Positions 59,401-64,000 of a DNA stretch of 64,000 nt are shown piece after piece. The number at the start of each line of letters is the position of its first letter. Positions within the stretch are counted from its first letter, which is position 1. Source of the DNA: Liolophura sinensis (taxonomy: Eukaryota; Mollusca; Polyplacophora; Chitonida; Chitonidae); assembly GCF_032854445.1 (NCBI RefSeq), contig NC_088301.1:2792001-2856000 (forward strand), given 5' to 3'. Position numbers and translations under genes: made by a program. The notes below the pieces were generated by a model. That model searched no databases. It had not been told where the DNA came from and worked only from the letters and a program-made list of their open reading frames with translations.

Positions 59401-60487
59401 AGCATTCAGTAGTGAAGATGATGGCCCAGCTAGTGCTCCATCACACACACAGCCTGTAACTTTGCTTCATTATGACCGAGTCTTCATACGAGTCTCAGCA
59501 GACTGTGCCAACCTGGCGAAGAGGCTAAGTCTTTCACCAAGTTTGCTGCCTGCTCCAAACCAGGATGGGCAGGGTTAGATTTATGATTTTGTGGCTGTGT
59601 TCTTATCTACAACATGAGAGTAGGTAGGGAGATTCACTTTTTACATACGCTTTCACACTGGTGGGGTGGGGTAAAAATGTCTGAAACAAATTCAGTTTTA
59701 TACCCGTGTCCTTCTTAAGCAGGAAGTCCGGACCTATGTTAGATCTAACACTCAACAGATTGGAGAGGTGCTGGAACGGTCAACATGCAATTATTAGTGA
59801 AAAATCATATTCTACACAATTCTTTAAAATGTTGAATTTAATGAAGTTGATGCAAAATAACCTTTTTTGTATCTATTTCATTGTCCTTCTGAAGAAACTA
59901 AAGTAAAAGAAAATAATACCGACACGGTATTTGGTCTTGATTCGATTTATAACTACAAGGTTCACCCCAAATTTCTGAATATAAATTGATCTGGTACATA
60001 TTACGAATATTGTGTACGTTTATAAAATGTTCCGTGCATCCTTGAAAATCACCACTCAAACACAGAACTCCGAACAATATGCTACATGTACAAGTACCTG
60101 GGACTTCTGAACTAAGAAATCACGTTCAGCAAACAATGCCCTTTTGTGGAACATTTATTTATGCTTATTAGCCGTAAAAATGTGCAAATACCGAACATTA
60201 TTTTAAGAAACCAAGCCGCAGTGAGAAGGAAGGGACAAAGGAAGGAAGCTGTGTAGTCTGTGGATAAAAAAATGTTCTAACCATGGAAAATTGGCTTTGA
60301 CAAAGGACATTTTTTTCTGATCAACTCGTCCCCAGCGCAATGTCGCCGGACACACGTGCGAGACGATCACGGATCAGCTATATGACGTAGAAAGCTTACC
60401 TTGTGAAACAAGTCTAGCTGCGTGTTCAAAGCTCGGGTCGAGGTTTTCGCTTTCGATCTGTAACTGTAATTTGTACTTATCGTCCAT
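44314..60487 (-). CDS. KHDRBS: KHDRBS (Sam68/SLM) family STAR RNA-binding protein, nine exons
   Basis: Spliced CDS, minus strand: 60487-60400, 58748-58600, 57990-57874, 51782-51639, 51212-51013, 50636-50474, 48812-48739, 47856-47792, 44426-44314; 1113 nt, 370 residues plus stop. Every intron is GT..AG and every join keeps frame. The product is a nuclear STAR-family RNA-binding protein; vertebrate relatives bind U(U/A)AA-type RNA as dimers and control alternative splicing. Visible order: QUA1 (about 1-35, [12 protein letters not shown]), linker, KH (about 55-160) with [13 protein letters not shown] and GxxG at 88-91, QUA2 (about 150-185), Pro/Arg-Gly region (about 187-235, [13 protein letters not shown]), Pro run ([12 protein letters not shown]), a Tyr-rich tail from about 283, and a C-terminus with QYRSHPY like the Sam68 nuclear localisation end. 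Length is close to vertebrate SLM proteins (about 350). The ATG (AAAATGG) is the first in frame after an upstream stop. Which vertebrate paralogue it matches best is not decided. Confidence 0.96.
44458..45478. repeat. 51-bp minisatellite in KHDRBS intron 8
   Basis: About 20 units of 51 bp (CTACGAGTGTCAGCCTGGAC, ACCCAGGTTACACTTTCCAC, then CTAACAATG), with a few 48-bp units that lack CAA. Units are very similar except at the left end. Both 51 and 48 are multiples of three, so frames stay open on both strands (327 codons minus, 270 and 128 codons plus); these are by-products. On the gene's sense strand the array lies directly before the last exon. Confidence 0.95.
45612..45635. repeat. Poly(G) tract in KHDRBS intron 8
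   Basis: A run of about 20 G on the plus strand (poly(C) on the gene's sense strand) interrupted by nothing else. Likely length-variable and prone to assembly error. Confidence 0.85.
46610..47426. repeat. 136-bp tandem repeat in KHDRBS intron 8, six copies
   Basis: AGCAGAAGAAACTGAC starts at 46610 and 46746 and continues at 136-bp steps to 47426: six nearly identical copies. Identical 62-codon minus-strand frames recur every 136 bases because of this; they are not genes. On the gene's sense strand each copy contains CCTTTATTCTCAG followed by TG, which looks like a 3' splice site. Confidence 0.95.
47792..47856 (-). CDS. KHDRBS: KHDRBS exon 8 (Tyr-rich)
   Basis: Acceptor TTTTCAG/GAGTGA, donor ATATG/GTAAGT; 65 nt. 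Encodes about residues 312-333, [20 protein letters not shown] and Y. YGHG is also found in the Tyr-rich region of vertebrate KHDRBS proteins. Joint skipping of exons 7 and 8 (139 nt) would shift the frame into exon 9. Confidence 0.9.
47997..48018. repeat. Poly(A) tract in KHDRBS intron 7
   Basis: About 20 consecutive A on the plus strand, i.e. poly(T) on the sense strand of the gene. Confidence 0.85.
48739..48812 (-). CDS. KHDRBS: KHDRBS exon 7 (Tyr/Gly-rich)
   Basis: Acceptor TTGCCAG/AGTGGA, donor CAAGC/GTAAGT; 74 nt. Encodes [20 protein letters not shown] then YGAQA with two bases left over. The acceptor has a weak pyrimidine tract (it is preceded by a SINE fragment about 45 bases upstream), so exon 7 is a candidate for alternative use; skipping it would break the frame (74 nt) unless exon 8 is affected too. 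Confidence 0.9.
48856..48935 (-). mobile_element. SINE family B fragment in KHDRBS intron 6
   Basis: GGTGTTTTAAGCTGTACTCC, then GATTTCACTTATACAATGAA, resembles the tail-side end of family B copies (GGTGTTTTACGC..ACTCA..ATATTTCACTTATACGACGG). Strongly diverged. It lies about 45 bases upstream (sense) of exon 7. Confidence 0.5.
50083..50448. repeat. 40-bp minisatellite in KHDRBS intron 6
   Basis: About nine units of GGTATTGGACTGGAATTCCA plus TATCAGTATACACCTCCAGA. CACCTCC and CACTTCC alternate, and TATCAG and TTTCAG show a similar pattern in the right half, so an 80-bp dimer is the likely amplification unit. Frames of 90-177 codons over it are by-products of the array. The right edge lies about 25 bases from the exon 6 donor. 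Confidence 0.95.
50474..50636 (-). CDS. KHDRBS: KHDRBS exon 6 (Gly/Arg and Pro/Ala-rich)
   Basis: Acceptor CTCCACAG/CGGCCC, donor GACTAT/GTAAGT; 163 nt restoring the codon phase. Encodes [53 protein letters not shown]. Low complexity, as usual for this part of KHDRBS proteins. A 40-bp minisatellite begins about 25-30 bases beyond the donor. Confidence 0.93.
51013..51212 (-). CDS. KHDRBS: KHDRBS exon 5 (QUA2 end, Arg-Gly and proline region)
   Basis: Acceptor TTGCAG/GAACAT, donor CAAGG/GTAAGT; 200 nt, ends two bases into codon 233. Encodes [20 protein letters not shown] (QUA2 end) and then [13 protein letters not shown] and PPPPRGRGG blocks. Arg-Gly blocks of this kind are arginine-methylation and RNA-contact sites in Sam68, and the PPPPR stretches are potential SH3/WW ligands. 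Confidence 0.95.
51639..51782 (-). CDS. KHDRBS: KHDRBS exon 4 (KH C-terminal half, start of QUA2)
   Basis: 48 codons (144 nt), acceptor TTTTACAG, donor ATTCCT/GTAAGT. Encodes residues 119-166, [20 protein letters not shown] then [20 protein letters not shown] and [24 protein letters not shown] matches the KHDRBS KH domain. It is separated from exon 3 by the largest intron (6.1 kb), which holds the 30-bp array and a SINE. Confidence 0.97.
52455..53525. repeat. 30-bp minisatellite in KHDRBS intron 3, about 36 copies
   Basis: Units of ACATGCACAAGCCCAGGGAC plus ACGGCCAGGT with many substitutions in the middle part. Because 30 is a multiple of three and the unit lacks stops in several frames, two minus frames (385 and 323 codons) and one plus frame (328 codons) stay open over the same kilobase with a 10-residue period. 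Three open frames over one array argue against a gene. Confidence 0.95.
53966..54314 (-). mobile_element. SINE family A with 10-bp target-site duplication, KHDRBS intron 3
   Basis: Full-length copy of the family seen at 17328-17694, in the same orientation as the KHDRBS gene. The minus-strand head CCGATAGCACCGTTGGTAGA carries the A-box region, and the tail is the ACTC-type end (GTGAGTGAGTGC on plus). TGTGTGTAAG flanks it exactly on both sides (53956-53965 and 54315-54324), a perfect 10-bp target-site duplication. Confidence 0.92.
54325..55360. other. KHDRBS intron 3, unassigned sequence with duplicated segments
   Basis: The segment 54325-54630 is related to 55393-55745: AAGGGCCTGAAGTGAGCAAG versus AAGGGATCTGAAGTAAGCAA, CTTCACAGGAAA versus CCTCACAGGAAA, GGGGCAAACTACAGAG versus GGGGCAAATTACAGAG and AATAAGCAGACAATTT in both. 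The rest has no recognised feature. Confidence 0.6.
55052..55180 (-). mobile_element. SINE family B fragment in KHDRBS intron 3
   Basis: TTGGTGTTTTATGCTGTACT, ATGAATATTTCACTTATATG and TATGGTGGTAGGAAAATGGG match the tail-side end of family B copies. Orientation is the same as the host gene. Confidence 0.6.
55393..55745. repeat. Second copy of a local duplication in KHDRBS intron 3
   Basis: A diverged direct copy of the sequence at 54325-54630 (see that entry), about 1.1 kb away. Its left flank, ATTATTTCCGCTACTATATG then TAAGG, resembles the sequence before the SINE at 53966, so this copy shows the locus without the SINE. Confidence 0.55.
55746..57873. other. KHDRBS intron 3, distal part, no other gene seen
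   Basis: About 2.1 kb. A poly(T) tract of about 26 bases is at 56528-56553. Open frames up to 100 codons have no recognisable domain. No further exon of the KHDRBS gene is required here, since exons 3 and 4 join in frame. Confidence 0.5.
57874..57990 (-). CDS. KHDRBS: KHDRBS exon 3 (KH core with GPQG loop)
   Basis: Exactly 39 codons (117 nt), acceptor TTTTCAG, donor AAAG/GTAAGG. It encodes residues 80-118, [20 protein letters not shown] then [19 protein letters not shown]. The GPQG loop contacts RNA in KH domains. [13 protein letters not shown] is characteristic of the KHDRBS group. This exon alone identifies the family; it is too short to show as a long open frame. Confidence 0.97.
58288..58510 (-). 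mobile_element. SINE family B copy in KHDRBS intron 2
   Basis: ACTCAATAATATTTCACTTA, AGACCAGGCAGACCCCGGGG, CAAATCCATGATCTTCTGGT, TAAGCCAGCATGGACTGG and GTGCTAGCACTCTAACCACC follow the full family B order from tail to tRNA-like head. Diverged but nearly full length. The 166-codon minus frame (58300-58800) is exon 2 read on into this element. Confidence 0.65.
58600..58748 (-). CDS. KHDRBS: KHDRBS exon 2 (end of QUA1, linker, KH start)
   Basis: The acceptor TTCACAG/AGTTAG completes a Glu codon with the last base of exon 1. It encodes about residues 30-79: [11 protein letters not shown], a Ser/Gln/Thr-rich linker, then [20 protein letters not shown], the first KH strand. The donor is CCAAAG/GTTAGT. 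The join to exon 3 falls on a codon boundary, which places the split just before the conserved FNFVGK. Confidence 0.95.
58820..60395. other. KHDRBS intron 1, nothing else recognised
   Basis: About 1.6 kb of intron with no identifiable exon, RNA gene or tandem array. Open frames of 66-109 codons have no recognisable domain. Confidence 0.5.
60400..60487 (-). CDS. KHDRBS: KHDRBS exon 1 (start codon, QUA1)
   Basis: Encodes residues 1-29 plus one base of codon 30, beginning [20 protein letters not shown]. The ATG has A at -3 and G at +4 (AAAATGG). The donor reads CAAG/GTAAGC. QUA1 of STAR proteins mediates homodimerisation. The upstream in-frame sequence reaches a TAA without another ATG, which fixes this start. 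A different-frame ATG at 60609 would form an overlapping upstream ORF if transcription starts above it. Confidence 0.93.
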
Positions 60488-61935
60488 TTTGACTGTTTCT
60501 TGGTTGTTCCAACACGCGGGTATTCTTCTAAAGCGCTGTCTATCTGAAGCTTTTGTCTCCCACGCCGGATTAGTACCTCCACTGACTTACACACAGGCTT
60601 CCGCAACACAATACAGTTCTCCCACGTTTTATGATATGTTAAGCGTTAAAACGAAGAAAACGAAACGTCATTCAACAATGACGTATTGTGAATTAGTATA
60701 AATGATGTATAAATTTAAAACCTCAAGCAGTAATGTCTAGGGTGGAATATCTGATTTGAAGGCTAAACAGCGTAGTAATATTCCTACATTCTTCCGGGCT
60801 AAGCGCGAAGTCTAGCGGAGAAAACTTAATCATTAAAGGGAAGGAACTCTAACATATTCTTCACACATTTTCAGTTACGTGCGGTTACTGTTCCTGATTT
60901 AAAAACATTGGCCAAATTCATGTGTGCTACACCTGTAGTGTAGAGACGTGAGAGTTGGGTATACGATTCTCTTCTTGCAACCCTGCAGACGATTTAACAT
61001 GAAGATAAACGATGAGACATGCTCCATGCCATTTCACACGCCAGGCAAAAGTGTTCTCAAAACGGCACGTATTTCCATTTTTTTCGTCAGAATTTTGCCG
61101 CGCCAAAGAAAGCACCGGCACGCTTAGGATAAAATACGGTGATATTCCGACAGCCCATGTAGAATGTGTATAAAATGTGTATATTTTGGAATGTGTATAA
61201 AATATCATTTGAAGGGGTTTTTTTATTATTATTTTAAAAGCATATCTTTGTTGCCTTTTACGCACATAAAATAAATAAGACATACCAAACATAATAATTA
61301 TTGCAGAAGTCAAGATTCCAATTGTATAGAGGCTAGATTAAAGATAATTACTGAATTGTAAATATATGGGTCTATAATCAATCTAGTTGTTATTTTTTAC
61401 TAAACGGTTTTCATATAATCGAAGTAAAACTGTCTCGTATTCCGGTGAACTGTTGTAAAAATGCAATAATGCAGTGAGACTTTTAGATGTAGGGCCTACA
61501 TGCATGTAGCTGTATATACGCCTATATTTACATAGCTATATGGCTATATTTACATAGCCCTATACACAGACCTACATGTATACGTGTATACGCCTATAGT
61601 AGGCCCCTAAGTCCTATACATCGACATCTCTACCTAAAGAAGCGACGTTTCCTTGTTTGTCTAGGATTGCCTGTCCCCTTCATGCAACCGGATTTCAGAC
61701 ACTACAAATTCATATGAGGTCTCTTAACCAGTATGCCCGTCCCAAAGCTGCTTTATCCATATACATGTAGTGCCGCCTCACTATAGTACACTATACCGAA
61801 ACATTCATGTAAGAGCTCATCTATAGGCCTGGGTGTAGTTTCGGGCACCCGAGTTCCTCGCAAGGAACAGGATAATAAATAGCATGGGGCTAATCGGGCA
61901 AAATGCTAATGTTTGCCTATTCATAATGTTTAAAG
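60488..61935. other. Upstream flank of KHDRBS (5' UTR/promoter area) and intergenic DNA
   Basis: The 5' UTR of KHDRBS must begin within this stretch, but no TATA box or other start-site marker can be assigned with confidence. The 128-codon minus frame at 60927-61313 has no recognisable domain. Near 61510-61610 there are short repeats of TATATTTACATAG and TATACGCCTATA. Confidence 0.45.
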
Positions 61936-61939
61936 CACT

Positions 61940-62095
61940 ATAGGATTTATTTATTTGATTGGTGTTTTACGCTGACTAAAGATTATTCCACTTATACGAC
62001 GGCGGCCAGCTTTGTGGTGGGAGGAAACTGGGCAGAGTTCGGGGGAAACCCACGACCATCCGCAGGTTGGTGCAAGATCTTCCCACGTAAATGCA
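61940..62095 (-). mobile_element. SINE family B, tail-side half
   Basis: GATTGGTGTTTTACGCTGAC, CACTTATACGACGGCGGCCA, TGTGGTGGGAGGAAACTGGG, CGGGGGAAACCCACGACCAT and CCTTCCCACGTAAA-like sequence follow the family B consensus in reverse. Preceded by TATTTATTTG, complementary to the AAATAAATA tail of the plus-oriented copies. Confidence 0.8.
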
Positions 62096-62399
62096 CTACA
62101 GGACATTGAAATTATCATGTCTGAAGGCTATACAGATGCATTTTGATTACTTTTCCCAGACATCTTACCCAAAAGCTATATTTTTCCTTTATTTTCATAC
62201 TAAAATCTTAAAAACATCTTGTATTTCGTCTACTTACCGAATTAATGTGTAATTCGATCGTGATACAGTATCAGAAATGAATTAATCGGTTGTCAGAAAC
62301 GGACTGCTCCGTCAGATAGTAGAAAATGCAATCGGTCAACATTTTAATTTTTGTCTTTGCTGTTATAAAATTTCCATTGTGATTTTGATTTACTTTGGC

Positions 62400-62520
62400 T
62401 TCAATTGGTCGTGGGTTTCCCCCGGGTTCTGCCCGGTTTCCTCTCACTAAAATGCTGGCCGCCGTCGTATAAGTGAAATATTCAATAAATAAAAAGATAA
62501 ATAAATAAATTAATAAATAA
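62400..62520 (+). mobile_element. SINE family B, 3' fragment with AATA tail
   Basis: GGTCGTGGGTTTCCCCCGGG, CTGCCCGGTTTCCTCTCACT, GGCCGCCGTCGTATAAGTGA, then a long AATAAATA-type tail to about 62520. It faces the opposite way to the copy at 61940. Confidence 0.8.
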
Positions 62521-62524
62521 TTGC

Positions 62525-63310
62525 ATGTCAGACCACGCATAGTGGTATGCGCCATGTCCAAAACTACATGTATATAGGACATATATGCATGTACAATTCT
62601 ATGTGTAACACTGATGGAACGATGGTTAAGTTACGGGCGGCGGAAGCCAAAAAGAGCTAAGTAGAACCTCAAACCTCGTCAGGTGATGTTTAACTACAAA
62701 CATACTCAAATCATATTTAGGCAAAGCTGTGCGTGTATAAATATATCAACTGTGGGGCCCTATACTGCTGTGTCCAAGTCTTTGACACATTCAGTCGCCT
62801 CAGACCGATCATGGGCCCTGGGCAGCAACTGGGGTTTTGGACGACTGGAAACATTTCGGGCCAACTGCAAGCAACAGGGAGCTTACGATCGGGCGTCGGT
62901 TTTAGTAAGTCTACAGGGACTACAGCTCCTGACTCCGTAGATGCCTTTTTCGACATTTAAGCGTTAAGCGTAGATCAACCTTGCCTTTATTTGCACCAAG
63001 TTTCCCGGCATAAAACCGCGCAGAAGTCCATTAAATCTCATCACATTCGAGGCCATCATGAAGTTCATTTCACAACACAAAAGCTGTGTAACAACACAAG
63101 TCTGTAATAATTATTGCAAGAAAATAACCATACTGGCAGATGTCATGAGGATAACGACCATAGCTTCATTAAGAAGATTTGTTTTACATATTGCGTGTCT
63201 AGAAATTGAAGGTCCTTCGTTCAGGACAGAAAATTCAGAAATTGCAATGATTTCAAAACCATAAAAAAGTAGGTCTATTGAGAGTGTTTATGGTGCTAGG
63301 GGCCTGTAAG
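62525..63310. other. Intergenic, nothing recognised
   Basis: Three overlapping frames of 75-85 codons (62683-62960, both strands) have no recognisable domain. No further repeat noticed. Confidence 0.45.
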
Positions 63311-63314
63311 TTAC

Positions 63315-63530
63315 TATTTATTTATTTAATTGGTGTTTTACGCCGTGCTCATGAATATTTTACTTATACGACGGCGACCAGCATTATGGTGGGAGGAAAC
63401 CGGGCAGAGTTCGGGGGAAACCCACGACCATCCGCAGGTTGCTGGATGACCTTCCCATGTACGGCCGGAGAGGGAGCCAACACGATCTGGACTTGAAACT
63501 AACAGCTACCGCATTGGCGAGAGGTTTCTG
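63315..63530 (-). mobile_element. SINE family B, nearly full length
   Basis: TTAATTGGTGTTTTACGCCG, ATTTTACTTATACGACGGCG, GCATTATGGTGGGAGGAAAC, CGACCATCCGCAGGTTGCTG, GTACGGCCGGAGAGGGAGCC, CGCATTGGCGAGAGGTTTCT. The order runs from tail to tRNA-like head; the extreme head (A box) is missing after 63530. Confidence 0.85.
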
Positions 63531-63534
63531 GGTG

Positions 63535-64000
63535 TGAGTTACTAGTATTTATAGATATGTTACAGCAAACCCCTAATCTAGGTGGTTGGTATAAAATGCC
63601 GAATTTCAGCGCATACACATGTGCCAGCCTGTCAACTATCAGTCTTCTGAATGCTAGTCTTGCGTGAGGGTGTATGATATGTGCTCAGAATGTTAGACAT
63701 GGTAAATGACAGGCACGAAAAATGACGAAAACTGCATTTACGAACATTAGTTACATAGTGTTCTTTCAGACGCTAACGCATTTTGCAATAATTACTACAA
63801 TTTGTCACACTAAGGTCGAGTGGAATTTTGTCATAAATTATTATAAGTTATAACAAAACCCTAAACTGCGTTTAAGATCATCTCTTAAAGGAAGTTATCG
63901 TCATTATTCTCATTCAAGATATTTGCCAGGTTTGGTCATCGTTGAAATTCTCCAATTTCTTTTTCAAACCAATAAATTATTACAAAAAGCCGCTAGATGT
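63535..64000. other. Intergenic, nothing recognised
   Basis: AT-rich sequence to the window edge with no gene or repeat recognised. Confidence 0.5.

Overview
The window is eukaryotic and most likely from a mollusc. Introns have GT/AG borders, coding exons are small and far apart, and there are tRNA-derived SINE copies whose sequences I recognise, from general familiarity, as typical of gastropod and bivalve genomes. Tandem repeats are very abundant. I cannot name the species. No prokaryotic operon, tRNA, rRNA or CRISPR signal is present.

Only one gene can be reconstructed in full. A nine-exon gene on the minus strand (coding span 60487 down to 44314) encodes a 370-residue STAR-family RNA-binding protein of the KHDRBS (Sam68/SLM) group. 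All eight introns have GT..AG borders, all joins keep the frame, and the domain order is QUA1, KH with a GPQG loop, QUA2, Pro/Arg-Gly region, Tyr-rich region, basic C-terminus. At the left edge, 139-252 looks like the last coding exon of another gene on the plus strand, with a degenerate EF-hand, followed by a 3' UTR and an AATAAA at 619. A third coding trace is the C-terminal end of a Tc1/mariner transposase at 38013-38171 (minus), inside an internally deleted element with long inverted repeats.

Layout: 0.1-0.65 kb, terminal exon and 3' UTR; 1.15-2.0 kb, 46-bp minisatellite that changes orientation twice; 4.0-5.25 kb, fused 94-bp and 105-bp arrays; 7.5-7.95 kb, 24-bp array; 9.7-15.7 kb, a 76-bp satellite of about 79 copies with local higher-order repeats; 16.5-17.0 kb, 58-bp array built as 116-bp dimers; 22.4-23.6 kb, 25-bp array; 25.75-26.3 kb, 40-bp array; 26.85-26.95 kb, 22-bp array; 28.4-30.9 kb, array with 96- and 83-bp unit forms; 32.0-32.85 kb, ACC-type triplet tract; 37.7-38.45 kb, Tc1/mariner remnant running into a 38.45-39.6 kb C-tract minisatellite; 40-44.3 kb, AT-rich sequence that probably includes the KHDRBS 3' UTR; 44.3-60.5 kb, the KHDRBS gene with four minisatellites in its introns (51, 136, 40 and 30 bp); 60.5-64 kb, gene-poor sequence with SINE copies.

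By rough addition, tandem arrays fill a little under a third of the window. Most long open frames here are by-products of arrays whose unit length is a multiple of three or whose unit lacks stops, and they should not be annotated as genes. The points most worth a second look are the minisatellites that press against KHDRBS splice sites, the Tc1/mariner element joined to a minisatellite, the orientation-switching 46-bp array with a perfect 28-bp palindrome, and a SINE insertion whose unoccupied counterpart survives in a nearby duplicate.
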